Shown: positions 1 to 9,728 of the stretch, one piece after another
Position numbering within the stretch: position 1 is the first letter of the stretch
How the letters are laid out: each line of letters begins with the position of its first letter
Assembly (NCBI GenBank): GCA_902525075.1
Contig: CABZFV010000001.1
Span: forward strand, 175,882 to 239,881
Source: an uncultured Prochlorococcus sp.
Lineage (GTDB): Bacteria > Cyanobacteriota > Cyanobacteriia > PCC-6307 > Cyanobiaceae
Reading direction: 5' to 3'
DNA: 64,000 nucleotides
Notes under the pieces: generated by a model
What the model saw: the letters and a program-made list of their open reading frames with translations, nothing else
What the model was told of the DNA's origin: nothing
The model's database searches: none
Program-made: the position numbers and the translations under genes

Positions 1-423
1 TTTCGCTACAGAACCAGCAGCAACTCTTCCAATTGTTTCTCTCGCTGAGGCTCTTCCACCGCCAGAACTTGCTTGAATTCCATATTTCAGATGATATGTA
101 CCATCTGCATGAGAAGGTCTAAATACCTGCTCCAAATTATTATAATCGCCTGGTTTTTGATCTTTGTTTCTTACCAACATTGCTATTGGAGTTCCAAGTG
201 TTAACCCTTCCTTTATCCCACTTAATATTTCAATTTTATCTTCTTCATTTCGGGGTGTTGTAATGTCACTTTGGCCAGGTCTGCGCCTATCTAAATCATT
301 TTGTATAAGATTTATATCTACTTTTAACTTAGGGGGACACCCATCAAGGATAACTCCTACTGCGCCACCATGTGATTCTCCAAAAGTACTAACACGAAAA
401 ATTTTTCCAAAACTACTACTCAT
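1..423 (-). CDS. aroC: chorismate synthase, partial (N-terminal part; runs off the window start)
   Basis: Reverse strand from ATG at 423 reads [33 protein letters not shown]..., the chorismate synthase N-terminus; open to base 1. Confidence 0.93.
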   Translation of the reverse strand, partial: MSSSFGKIFRVSTFGESHGGAVGVILDGCPPKLKVDINLIQNDLDRRRPGQSDITTPRNEEDKIEILSGIKEGLTLGTPIAMLVRNKDQKPGDYNNLEQVFRPSHADGTYHLKYGIQASSGGGRASARETIGRVAAGSVAK

Positions 424-483
424 AGAAATATCAAATGTTTTATTTATATATAAACATTATATGAAACCAATTGAAAATTAAAC

Positions 484-510
484 AAAAAAAGCCCCCTAAA
501 AAGGAGGCTT
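484..510 (-). terminator. Rho-independent terminator of psbA
   Basis: Minus-strand RNA AGCCUCC-UUUUUA-GGGGGCU (7 bp with one G-U) followed by UUUUUUU, just after the psbA stop. Confidence 0.85.
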
Positions 511-531
511 GTAAATTTAAGAACTTTAAGC

Positions 532-1614
532 TTAACCGATAGCTGGAGCTGAAAGAGCTACTGTTGTAGACTCAGCTGCTGCTAGATCAAGTGGGAAGTT
601 GTGAGCATTACGCTCGTGCATTACTTCCATACCTAGGTTTGCTCTGTTAAGAACATCACCCCATGTAGGAACAATCTTACCGTTTGCATCAACAACTGAC
701 TGGTTGAAGTTGAAACCGTTAAGGTTAAATGCCATTGTGCAGATACCCATTGAAGTTAACCATACACAAACAACTGGGAATACAGCTAAGAAGAAGTGAA
801 GACTTCTGCTGTTGTTGAAACTTGCATATTGGAAGATTAAACGACCGAAGTAGCCATGAGCTGCAACGATGTTATATGTTTCTTCTTCTTGTCCAAACTT
901 GTAACCATAGTTCTGAGATTCTGTCTCAGTTGTTTCTCTGATTAGAGATGAAGTAACAAGTGAACCGTGCATAGCTGAGAATAAAGATCCTCCGAACATA
1001 CCAGCAACACCAGCCATGTGGAATGGGTGCATAAGAATGTTGTGCTCTGCCTGGAAAACAAACATGAAGTTAAATGTTCCAGATATACCTAGAGGCATTC
1101 CGTCAGAGAATGAACCTTGACCGAATGGATATACAAGGAATACTGCGAAAGCTGCTGAAACTGGTGCAGAGTATGCAACACAGATCCAAGGACGCATACC
1201 TAGACGGTATGAAAGCTCCCACTGTCTTCCCATGTATGCTGAGATACCAATTAGGAAGTGGAAAATTACAAGCTGGTAAGGACCACCGTTGTATAACCAC
1301 TCATCTACAGTAGCTGCTTCCCAAATTGGGTAGAAGTGTAGACCAATAGCATTAGATGAAGGAACAACTGCACCTGAGATGATGTTGTTTCCATATAGGA
1401 ATGAACCAGCAACTGGCTCTCTAATTCCGTCGATGTCTACTGGTGGTGCTGCGATGAATGCAACGATGAAGCAAGCCGCTGCTGTAAGTAGGCATGGAAT
1501 CATTAAGACGCCGAACCAACCAACATAAATTCTGTTGTTAGTTGATGTTACCCACTCACAAAACTGTGGCCAACCTTTTAACAGCGAAGAACGCTGCTGC
1601 TGAATAGTTGTCAT
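532..1614 (-). CDS. psbA: photosystem II reaction centre D1 protein
   Basis: 360 aa; unmistakable D1 sequence ([23 protein letters not shown]..., [14 protein letters not shown]). Confidence 0.99.
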   Translation of the reverse strand: MTTIQQQRSSLLKGWPQFCEWVTSTNNRIYVGWFGVLMIPCLLTAAACFIVAFIAAPPVDIDGIREPVAGSFLYGNNIISGAVVPSSNAIGLHFYPIWEAATVDEWLYNGGPYQLVIFHFLIGISAYMGRQWELSYRLGMRPWICVAYSAPVSAAFAVFLVYPFGQGSFSDGMPLGISGTFNFMFVFQAEHNILMHPFHMAGVAGMFGGSLFSAMHGSLVTSSLIRETTETESQNYGYKFGQEEETYNIVAAHGYFGRLIFQYASFNNSRSLHFFLAVFPVVCVWLTSMGICTMAFNLNGFNFNQSVVDANGKIVPTWGDVLNRANLGMEVMHERNAHNFPLDLAAAESTTVALSAPAIG

Positions 1615-1803
1615 GAGTTCGTAAAGTATGTCTCTAAAGTGAGACGTGTAAATAAAAACGGAAAATAATCTCCGCTCCGAAGATTTTAGACCAAAATCGC
1701 TAAAAATGTGTAATTTTTTTTTCTTTAAGTAAACTTATTTTTTGCAAAATCAAAGAAAAGAACCTCCATGTCTTAATATTTTCTTTGTTATTGAGGTTTT
1801 AAC

Positions 1804-1932
1804 TTGGTAATAATCGAATGGCTTCTTAACGGCAAAAGATCGAAAGAGGTAGTTTCCTTAAGAGAGGCTAAGCATAGAAGACTGCAATTAGAGGCTTTTG
1901 GAGCTGTTATTTATTGGAGCGAAAGAATTTAA
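1804..1932 (+). CDS. small conserved-looking protein (~42 aa), not in the ORF track
   Basis: TTG start preceded by GAGG (1793-1796): (M)VIIEWLLNGKRSKEVVSLREAKHRRLQLEAFGAVIYWSERI stop at 1930-1932. Balanced composition unlike random AT-rich sequence. Confidence 0.65.
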   Translation: MVIIEWLLNGKRSKEVVSLREAKHRRLQLEAFGAVIYWSERI

Positions 1933-2049
1933 GGTTTTAAGGATTAAGACTTAGCAAAAAAAATAAAAGCATTAAATATTAAATAAACTTATCTTTTAAA
2001 TAAAAAATCCTTATTAGTTTTCATCAATTTATTGTCCTTGTTTCTTGAT

Positions 2050-2955
2050 TTAAAGGCTTTCAAACTCAAAAACCCATTGATTGTTAGAACTAATAACTTC
2101 TTTCTTCGTATAGCTCATCGCAATTTTTTTTTCCTTATAGGCTACTTCGCCAATGAAAACAGGCCAAATCAATTGTTCTCCATCATATTTATAAATTATT
2201 CCTTGGCTATCAATAAATAATGGATCTCCTTTTTTAATCATTTTCCAATCTTGGTTTATTCTTTCAGGATGTATTAGGCCATCAATATATCCTTTTTCAT
2301 CTCTTGGATAATCTATACTCCCTTGATGAACATGAACAACCAATTCCTTTGGAAGTTCTATAAGGTTGTTTTTTAATTTATATATCTCTTCCCTTAAAGA
2401 TCTAATGATTATTAAGAATCTATCAATAATTGTGGGATCATAAAAATTTTGTGCGACAGCTCCTATTTCAATAACTAAACCACATGGCCAAGCTTCTACA
2501 AGAAAGCCTGTTTGGGCTTTGTCTTTTTCGTGCAAATAAATAGGCAATCCAAATTTGTTCTGTAGTAATGCAGCTAAACAAAAATCTTTGAATCTCCTCC
2601 CATATAAAACAACGCTTGTTCCCATATTTGCAGTAGTAGTATGCAAATCAATTGCAATTTGACACGGCTTAGATCCATGGATTCCAAATTGATCGACTAA
2701 AAAATTAGCTCTATTAATTTCATAAACACTGTTATTGTCTTGATCATGATTTTTAATTTCTTTGAAAGATCTATTTAAATCTTCATCTATATATCTGTAA
2801 CCTTTTTCATAGGCAATAGGATTTCCTATGATGTACTCATACTCGATTCCATGTTTGAAACTATTCTCCTCTGTATTAAATTTCTTAACCGCCCAAACAG
2901 GATTAATTTCATTCCCATGAGTGCCTGAAACGATAAGTATTCTTTGAACAGTCAT
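2050..2955 (-). CDS. aspartoacylase / succinylglutamate desuccinylase family zinc hydrolase
   Basis: ILIVSGTHGNEINP...; DEDLNRSF; AIDLHTTTANMG; EIGAVAQ motifs typical of aspartoacylases. Confidence 0.9.
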   Translation of the reverse strand: MTVQRILIVSGTHGNEINPVWAVKKFNTEENSFKHGIEYEYIIGNPIAYEKGYRYIDEDLNRSFKEIKNHDQDNNSVYEINRANFLVDQFGIHGSKPCQIAIDLHTTTANMGTSVVLYGRRFKDFCLAALLQNKFGLPIYLHEKDKAQTGFLVEAWPCGLVIEIGAVAQNFYDPTIIDRFLIIIRSLREEIYKLKNNLIELPKELVVHVHQGSIDYPRDEKGYIDGLIHPERINQDWKMIKKGDPLFIDSQGIIYKYDGEQLIWPVFIGEVAYKEKKIAMSYTKKEVISSNNQWVFEFESL

Positions 2956-2978
2956 TTTTTCATTAAAAATAAAATTTT

Positions 2979-3923
2979 ATGCAAAATAAATACCTTATAA
3001 AATCCACCAGAAAATTCTGGTTTTGGTTTTGGACCCAATTAATGAATGGCTTCGCACCATCAGATATACATGGTAACTATAAAAGGCCTAAAGGTATAAC
3101 AATTGATAGTGAATACGATATTAATAATGAGAATGGACAAATTTATTTATTGGTAGGAAATTCTTGTCCATGGTGTCAAAGAACTTTACTCGTCCACGAA
3201 ATAAAACATTTATCTAAAAAAGTTAAAGTTATTTTTTTAAAAGCAGATCTTGAGCATGGCGAATGGATTTTCAATAGAAAGTTTAAGGGATGCAAGAGAC
3301 TTTCAGACCTTTACAAAAAAGCTAATAAAAAGACTATTTTTAGAGCGACATTACCTCTTTTAATTAGTTTTGTAAAAGATGAAGTAAATATTTTGTCTAA
3401 TGAAAGTTCACAAATTATAAGAATACTCAATTCAATAAAAATTCAATCAAAAATTCAGATATTTACTATTAAAGACTGTAATCAAAAATTTTTAAATTTA
3501 ATTAATGACAGCATTAATGATGGCGTATATAAATGTGGTTTTGCCAGAAACCAGTCAGCTTACGAAAATGCAAGTAAAAATCTTTTCGCAGCTATAAATG
3601 AAGTTGAAAACTTTCTAAAGAAAAATAAAGGGGACTGGATATTTGGAGAAGAGTTAACCTACGCAGATATTTACCTTTTTCCAACGCTTATAAGATGGGA
3701 ACTGATATATAGCAAACTTTTCAAATGTACTGAACAAGAACTATCAAGTTTCGAAAAGATAATTGAATGGAGATTAAAATTCTTTAAATTATCTAACGTA
3801 AATATGACATGCCTCGACAATGAATGGAAAAAAGATTACTACAAAGCTTTATTCCCTTTAAACCCAAATCAACTAATCCCAGTTTTACCTTCGTTAAAAG
3901 AAATAATGAAAGTAGAGAACTAA
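2979..3923 (+). CDS. glutathione S-transferase family protein with CPWC motif
   Basis: GNSCPWCQRTLLVHEIK thioredoxin-like N-domain; GST C-terminal helical domain (GDWIFGEELTYADIYLFPTLIRWE). Confidence 0.82.
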   Translation: MQNKYLIKSTRKFWFWFWTQLMNGFAPSDIHGNYKRPKGITIDSEYDINNENGQIYLLVGNSCPWCQRTLLVHEIKHLSKKVKVIFLKADLEHGEWIFNRKFKGCKRLSDLYKKANKKTIFRATLPLLISFVKDEVNILSNESSQIIRILNSIKIQSKIQIFTIKDCNQKFLNLINDSINDGVYKCGFARNQSAYENASKNLFAAINEVENFLKKNKGDWIFGEELTYADIYLFPTLIRWELIYSKLFKCTEQELSSFEKIIEWRLKFFKLSNVNMTCLDNEWKKDYYKALFPLNPNQLIPVLPSLKEIMKVEN

Positions 3924-4050
3924 AAAATACAAAAATCAATTTCAAAAAAAAATGATGTTGTAATGAACACTTATTTAGTTCATAGATAATGCAATTTCAA
4001 TAGAAATTAACTATGTTATGTATGTCTACTAAAGTACGAAAAAGCTTAAA

Positions 4051-4269
4051 ATGAAATCCATTGACGAACACATCCAAAAAGATCAATCGGAAATCGAATC
4101 TGCAAAAGCAGAGGGCAATCTTCCGAAGGTCAGACATTTAACTGAAGAGCTAAAAGAACTCGAAGAATATAAGGATCATCATCCAGAGGATAAACATGAT
4201 CCTAATGCTTTGGAACTATTCTGCGATGCCAACCCGGACGAACCAGAATGTCTTGTTTATGATGATTAA
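4051..4269 (+). CDS. cp12: CP12 protein (Calvin-cycle GAPDH/PRK regulator), C-terminal Cys pair only
   Basis: 72 aa ending ELFCDANPDEPECLVYDD, the CP12 C-terminal signature. Confidence 0.9.
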   Translation: MKSIDEHIQKDQSEIESAKAEGNLPKVRHLTEELKELEEYKDHHPEDKHDPNALELFCDANPDEPECLVYDD

Positions 4270-4299
4270 TTTTTCTTTTGATAGATAATTCACAATAAG

Positions 4300-4333
4300 A
4301 AAGGGCTCTAAAAGCCCTTTTTTTTTTTTAATT
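4300..4333 (+). terminator. Rho-independent terminator downstream of cp12
   Basis: AAGGGCT-CTAAA-AGCCCTT perfect stem followed by a long T run (4318 onward). Confidence 0.9.
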
Positions 4334-4336
4334 CTA

Positions 4337-4519
4337 TTAGTAATCTCTATTAAAGTCGGATGGACTCCCTGTAAGTGAACATACAACCGACTCTTCATTT
4401 TTCATTTCCTTGACTTCTACAATTGGTCTTCCCATTTTCTTCAAAACCTCAATATCTTTTATAGTTTGACATCTAGCTATTATTTTTCCTTGTTGATCAA
4501 AGCAAGTATAGAAATTCAT
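4337..4519 (-). CDS. conserved hypothetical small protein (60 aa)
   Basis: MNFYTCFDQQGKIIARCQTIKDIEVLKKMGRPIVEVKEMK...; fills the gap between cp12 terminator and obg. Confidence 0.65.
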   Translation of the reverse strand: MNFYTCFDQQGKIIARCQTIKDIEVLKKMGRPIVEVKEMKNEESVVCSLTGSPSDFNRDY

Positions 4520-4604
4520 ATTGTATTTAAAGAAGTATCTTATTTATGACTAATTTTCATTATTAAATCAAGTGTTTTTTGTACAAAAAAATTTTAAATT
4601 CAAG

Positions 4605-5588
4605 TTAGATCATTTTCCATACCTCAGAAAGCAGTGAAGCTAAACCTTTTTTTAAAGATGAAGAAATAACTAAAACTTTCTTTTTAGATAAATCTTCTAA
4701 CTTTTTTGAAATTATTTTCAAATAATCATCATCTACCAGCTCCATTTTATTCAATACTATTATCCTCTCTTTATCTAAAAGACCTTTTCCATATTTTTTT
4801 AATTCCTGCTCAATTATCTCAAAATCATGTAAAGGATTTTCTGCTATTGCATCAATTAAGTGAACAAGTATCTTTGTTCTTTGGATGTGCCTTAAAAAAT
4901 CATGGCCTAAACCTGCTCCATCAGCTGCCCCTGATATTAATCCAGGAATATCCGCAAAAAGACAACCGTTACCATCCATTTTTCTTACTACACCTAAGTT
5001 AGGTATTAGAGTTGTGAAAGGATAATTTGCGATTTTTGGACGGGCAGATGACAAAACAGAAATCAAGGTACTTTTCCCAGAATTTGGAAGGCCTATAATC
5101 CCTACCTCTGCAAGAAGTTTTAGTTCTAATTGAACCTCCCATATCTCACCATCTTTCCCTTCAGTGAATGATTCTGGGGCTCTATTTTGATTACTTAAAT
5201 AGTAAGCATTACCATGTCCCCCTCTTCCTCCAATGGCAATAGTTAAATTCTGTTTATCTTTAGTTAAGTCTCCTAAAATAATACCGGTTTTAATATCCCT
5301 TATTTCTGTACCGCAGGGTACTTTAAGAATTGTATCCTCACCTGAAGCACCTGATCTCTTATTAGGACCTCCTTTGCATCCATCTTCAGCAATTATTTCA
5401 CGTTTGAATTTGAAATCTAATAATGTTTGTAGATTATTATCAGCCATCAAAATAACTGAACCCCCTTTTCCACCATTTCCCCCCGAAGGTCCTCCAGCAG
5501 GAACGAATTTTTCTCTTCTAAATGAAACTATTCCATTTCCACCTTTTCCAGCTTTAAGAATAATGTTGGCTTGATCAATAAATTGCAC
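4605..5588 (-). CDS. obgE: GTPase Obg/CgtA
   Basis: Glycine-rich Obg domain ([32 protein letters not shown]) plus [11 protein letters not shown]1 and DIPGLI. Confidence 0.97.
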   Translation of the reverse strand: MQFIDQANIILKAGKGGNGIVSFRREKFVPAGGPSGGNGGKGGSVILMADNNLQTLLDFKFKREIIAEDGCKGGPNKRSGASGEDTILKVPCGTEIRDIKTGIILGDLTKDKQNLTIAIGGRGGHGNAYYLSNQNRAPESFTEGKDGEIWEVQLELKLLAEVGIIGLPNSGKSTLISVLSSARPKIANYPFTTLIPNLGVVRKMDGNGCLFADIPGLISGAADGAGLGHDFLRHIQRTKILVHLIDAIAENPLHDFEIIEQELKKYGKGLLDKERIIVLNKMELVDDDYLKIISKKLEDLSKKKVLVISSSLKKGLASLLSEVWKMI

Positions 5589-5629
5589 TTAATTACGCTT
5601 ATTAAGTTGTTTTCTAGGTATTTTAAATT

Positions 5630-8059
5630 TTATTTTATCCACGCAATACTGCAACCAGGGCCACCCTCGTTGTTGGCTGCATCTTCAATCTTATCAACAT
5701 AATTTAAACCTGATAACCAATTTCTTAGTCCTTTTTTTAATTTTCCTGTGCCAATTCCATGAACAATCCATAGCGGTCCATGAAATTTTCTTATTTTCTC
5801 CTCAATAATTATTTCGGCTTCATGAACTCTTAACCCTCTTACGTCAATTGTATTTTTACTCGTTCTAATTTTAGAAAAAGAAAAATCTTCTCTTGTAGAC
5901 TTGATCTCAATTTTTGACCTTTTGAAATTAGGCTTTTCTCCATTAATACCTTCAAAGTCATTTACAGATAATATACTTCTAAATGAACCACATTTAATTT
6001 CATAAAAACCACCTTTTTTATCTAAATTTACAATTTGGCCCTTACTATTTAGACTTTTAATTTTTACAAAATCACCTACCTGAGGGTTCCACGATATTGA
6101 CTTTTCAGATTTTTTTTGGGTTAAATGTTCCATTTCAATTTCCTTTAGTCTTTTTCCAATAATTCTCGTATCATCTCCATTAACATTTTTATCTCTTAAT
6201 TTTTTAATCAAATCTATTACCTCTTTTTTAGCGGATACAATATGTTTTGATAATTTAGACCTTTCAATTTCCTGGATTTTTTCAGCATTTATTTTTTGAT
6301 ATTCATAATTTCTCTTCAGTTCATCATGTAATATTTCAGTCCTTGCAATCAATTCTGCAGCAGCTTCTGCACAATTTTGTTGTTTAATCTTCTCTTCCTC
6401 AAGTCCTTTAATAATACTGTTAATGTTATCAACTTCTTTTGGCTTTAGATAATTTTCAGCTTCATTTAGAATGCTTTCATCGAGACCAATTCTCTTTGAA
6501 ATTGACAAAGCATTACTTCTCCCAGGGATACCCCAGTTGAGTATATATTTTGGTTTCAAAGAATCTTCATCAAAGGCAACTGATACGTTTTCAAATCTTG
6601 AGTCGTTATATTTTAAAGCCTTAATATCTCCATAATGTGTAGTTGCAAAAGTGATATCAGATTTATTTGCAAATTCTTTTAATAAAGCCATCGCAAGAGC
6701 ACTTCCTTCAAGAGGATCTGTGCCAGATCCAATCTCATCTAGCAAAACAACTGATAATCCTTTCTTATAATCAAGTGAATCTAATATCTCTTTTATGCGA
6801 GATATATGCCCACTGAAGGTAGATAAATTTTCTTCTAATGATTGATTATCTCCTATATCCACATATATATTTGGACAAAAAGGGATAATAGGATTATGAG
6901 TTGAAGGTATCAATAATCCTGCTCTAGCCATAAGCAAAGACAAGCCAAAGCCCTTTAAAGCTGCTGTTTTTCCTCCAGTATTTGGACCTGTAATAGCTAC
7001 AACCTTAATATTTCTATTTATATAAAAATCGACTGCTACTGGTGGAGGAGCTCCTTTTTTCTTATGTTCCCAAATTAATAACGGATGAGAAAAACCAATT
7101 AAAGAAATAATAGGACTTTTCTCAAACGTAGGAGTTTTGCCTCCAATCCATTTCGAATATCTTGAACGAGTTAGGGCATTTTCTAATCTCAATAAAATGG
7201 ATGCCATTTCAATAAGATTTTCTGAATTATCCCTAACAACTTGGGACCATTTCTTTAGTAATTTAAATTCTTCTGCTGTGATCCTAGCCTCTAAAGAAGC
7301 AATCTTATTCCCTTTAGTTACTATACTTTCAGGCTCAAAATATACTGTATTTCCTGAAGATGAAGAGTCATGAATTATGCCTTTAAATTTATCAACATAA
7401 TTAACTTTCACTGCTAAAACAGGCCTTCCATATCGATCTCCAATAGTAGTATCTTGCAAATAAGCTAAATTCTTTTGAATAAATTTCTCAACTAATATTT
7501 TTCTTTCAAGTTTCTTAGATAATAATTCTTTTCTAAGAATAGATAGTTCATTACTAGCATTGTCTGAAATCCTTCCATTCGATTCAATGCCTTTTTTAAA
7601 AATCGTTTCGATATTCTGATGGTCAATTAAATTTTTTGTGAATGATGAAATATAAGGCCTTTGTTCAAAATCTAATAAGATTTTTTTTAAATTTCTTGCT
7701 GCAGCAATTGTTTTCGCTATTTCTAACAATTCAGAAGATGAAATTACACCTCCCTTCGAACAAATTTCAATATTTCTACTAATATCAAAAACACCAGAAA
7801 AACTAATTGATTTATCTAAATTTTTTTCTAGCTCATTAATTTCAACAGTTTCATTCAAAAGTCTTTTAGATGCCTCGTATTCTGAAGGTATAACAAAACT
7901 TAAAATTGAGCGTTTACCCATTTCCGTTGAAGCAAATGAAGATAAATGCGTTTTTAATGAATCCCACTCTAAAAGGTTTATAGATTCTTCTTCTAAGGTG
8001 TTATCTGAATATGAATTTTTAGAAAAACTTTTCTCTTGCATACAAAAAAAAAGAATCAA
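5630..8059 (-). CDS. mutS2: MutS2 endonuclease/ATPase with C-terminal Smr domain
   Basis: ITGPNTGGKTAALKGFGL Walker A, LLDEIGSGTDPLEGSALA, C-terminal Smr (TIDVRGLRVHEAE...IVHGIGTGKL). Start may be the internal Met at 8041 (MQEKSF). Confidence 0.95.
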   Translation of the reverse strand: MILFFCMQEKSFSKNSYSDNTLEEESINLLEWDSLKTHLSSFASTEMGKRSILSFVIPSEYEASKRLLNETVEINELEKNLDKSISFSGVFDISRNIEICSKGGVISSSELLEIAKTIAAARNLKKILLDFEQRPYISSFTKNLIDHQNIETIFKKGIESNGRISDNASNELSILRKELLSKKLERKILVEKFIQKNLAYLQDTTIGDRYGRPVLAVKVNYVDKFKGIIHDSSSSGNTVYFEPESIVTKGNKIASLEARITAEEFKLLKKWSQVVRDNSENLIEMASILLRLENALTRSRYSKWIGGKTPTFEKSPIISLIGFSHPLLIWEHKKKGAPPPVAVDFYINRNIKVVAITGPNTGGKTAALKGFGLSLLMARAGLLIPSTHNPIIPFCPNIYVDIGDNQSLEENLSTFSGHISRIKEILDSLDYKKGLSVVLLDEIGSGTDPLEGSALAMALLKEFANKSDITFATTHYGDIKALKYNDSRFENVSVAFDEDSLKPKYILNWGIPGRSNALSISKRIGLDESILNEAENYLKPKEVDNINSIIKGLEEEKIKQQNCAEAAAELIARTEILHDELKRNYEYQKINAEKIQEIERSKLSKHIVSAKKEVIDLIKKLRDKNVNGDDTRIIGKRLKEIEMEHLTQKKSEKSISWNPQVGDFVKIKSLNSKGQIVNLDKKGGFYEIKCGSFRSILSVNDFEGINGEKPNFKRSKIEIKSTREDFSFSKIRTSKNTIDVRGLRVHEAEIIIEEKIRKFHGPLWIVHGIGTGKLKKGLRNWLSGLNYVDKIEDAANNEGGPGCSIAWIK

Positions 8060-8442
8060 ACATTCGATTGAATCCCTTCAGGAGGAACATAAAGCATCTC
8101 AAGCCAGTTTCCTTCAGTATCCTTCATATAAAAAGATGCTGTTCCATCTCTATGCTCATGTAAAGGACCAACTTTTACACCAGAATTTTTTAAATCATTT
8201 TGAATATTTTCCACTTCTTTTTTATTTTCAAAATGAAAAGCAAAGTGTGGTCCCGCAGCTTTGTAGCTAGGGCCTAACAACGCAAGTCCATCTTTCCCTT
8301 TACCTGCCTCTAAATAAGACCAATCTTTATCATCCCAAACCAAATTCATACCAAGCTTAATATAAAAAGACTTCGCCCTTTCGAGATTCTCTACTCTAAG
8401 TGCAATGTGACCAATTCTATTTACTCCTTGTGAAAACTTCAA
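8056..8442 (-). CDS. glyoxalase/VOC family protein
   Basis: RIGHIALRVENLERAKSFYIKLGMNLVWDD...; EGNWLEMLYVPPEG; VOC motifs. Confidence 0.85.
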   Translation of the reverse strand: MKFSQGVNRIGHIALRVENLERAKSFYIKLGMNLVWDDKDWSYLEAGKGKDGLALLGPSYKAAGPHFAFHFENKKEVENIQNDLKNSGVKVGPLHEHRDGTASFYMKDTEGNWLEMLYVPPEGIQSNV

Positions 8443-8504
8443 AACAAAGCAATTAATTTATTACTTATCTAAGAATAAACCAAATTTTTGTTAATAATGA
8501 GTTT

Positions 8505-9506
8505 TTAAGTATCCTGCAACCATTGAGATGCATCACAAGCATGATAAGTGAGTATTAATTTTGCTCCTGCTCTTTTAAAACTGAGCAATGTCTCTAAAAC
8601 AATATCTTTTTCGTTAATCCAGTTCTTAATAGCAGCAGACTTTACCATGGAATACTCCCCACTAACGTTGTATGCAGCAATGGGCTTATTTGAAAATGTG
8701 CTTAGTCTATAAACAATATCCAAATATGAAATTCCTGGTTTTACCATCAAAATATCAGCTCCTTCATACTGATCCAATGCAGATTCAATTAAAGCCTCTT
8801 TTGAATTGGCAGGGTCCATTTGATATGTAGACTTATTGTCTGGAATTACTTTCTTACTATTTTCTCTAGGAGCCGAATCTAAAGCAGTTCTAAACGGACC
8901 ATAATAAGCAGATGAATATTTAGCTGTATAACTAATAATACCTACATCACTAAATCCTTCACTATCAAGAGCAGTCCTTATTGCTCCAACTCTTCCATCC
9001 ATCATGTCACTAGGGCCAATAAAATCAGCTCCAGCTCTAGCTTGAGTTAAAGCTTGTTTTTTTAAAATTTCAATCGTTTCATCATTCAATATTTTTCCAG
9101 TTTCATCAACTAAGCCATCATGTCCATCACACGAGTAAGGGTCCAAGGCAACATCTGTCATTATTGCCATTTCTGGAATCTCTTTTTTTAATATTCGAAT
9201 AGCTTTAGGTATTAAACCGTCCTCATTAAAACATTCCGCTCCATCTTCAGTCTTTAAGCTATCGTTAATTTTTGGGAAAAGAACCACACATCTAATTCCC
9301 AATTCCCATGCCCTAGTAACCTCCTTTAATAAACCATTAATATCCCATCTGTAAGTTCCGGGCATTGCAGAAATTTCTTCTTTAAAATCTTTTTCATGAA
9401 TAAATAATGGATAGATAAAGTCCGATGCCGCCAAATGGTTTTCTCTAACCATTTCTCTAATTGCCTCAGTTCTTCTTAATCTTCTTGGACGAATAATCGA
9501 ATTCAT
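8505..9506 (-). CDS. hemB: delta-aminolevulinic acid dehydratase (porphobilinogen synthase)
   Basis: RPRRLRRTEAIREMVREN...; YSCDGHDGLV; GPSDMMDGRVGAIR; MVKPGISYLD; YNVSGEYSM. Confidence 0.97.
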   Translation of the reverse strand: MNSIIRPRRLRRTEAIREMVRENHLAASDFIYPLFIHEKDFKEEISAMPGTYRWDINGLLKEVTRAWELGIRCVVLFPKINDSLKTEDGAECFNEDGLIPKAIRILKKEIPEMAIMTDVALDPYSCDGHDGLVDETGKILNDETIEILKKQALTQARAGADFIGPSDMMDGRVGAIRTALDSEGFSDVGIISYTAKYSSAYYGPFRTALDSAPRENSKKVIPDNKSTYQMDPANSKEALIESALDQYEGADILMVKPGISYLDIVYRLSTFSNKPIAAYNVSGEYSMVKSAAIKNWINEKDIVLETLLSFKRAGAKLILTYHACDASQWLQDT

Positions 9507-9728
9507 TTGAATATTATTAAATTGAAAAATATTTATCTAATACATTAATCGCTTGCCTTGCACATAAATCAATCAGAGACTACTTTTGTTCAGGAAAAGT
9601 AACTAAAATTTATTTAAAAAAACCAAAAAAAGTTACAAAAATATTTTGCACAAACTTCATTTTTCACAAATTTACGTCATAAAGAGATAATATCTTTTAG
9701 TTAAGTATTTATTTTAAGGAGAGTATCT

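Noticed and set aside
164-481. 105-aa plus-strand ORF
   Set aside because: Antisense to aroC, which has a clear coding signature on the minus strand.
1074-1313. ORFs inside psbA (79 aa plus strand, 65 aa minus strand)
   Set aside because: Out-of-frame or antisense to a strongly conserved psbA reading frame.
1939-2012. AAGGATT...AATCCTT long-range inverted repeat downstream of the small ORF
   Set aside because: 7-bp match with ~60 nt spacing in AT-rich sequence; too likely by chance.
2032-2220. 62-aa plus-strand ORF
   Set aside because: Antisense to the 3' end of the aspartoacylase gene; low-complexity hydrophobic translation.
4216-4398. 60-aa minus-strand ORF
   Set aside because: Runs through the cp12 terminator poly-T and antisense to cp12; the 4337-4519 ORF in another frame is more protein-like.
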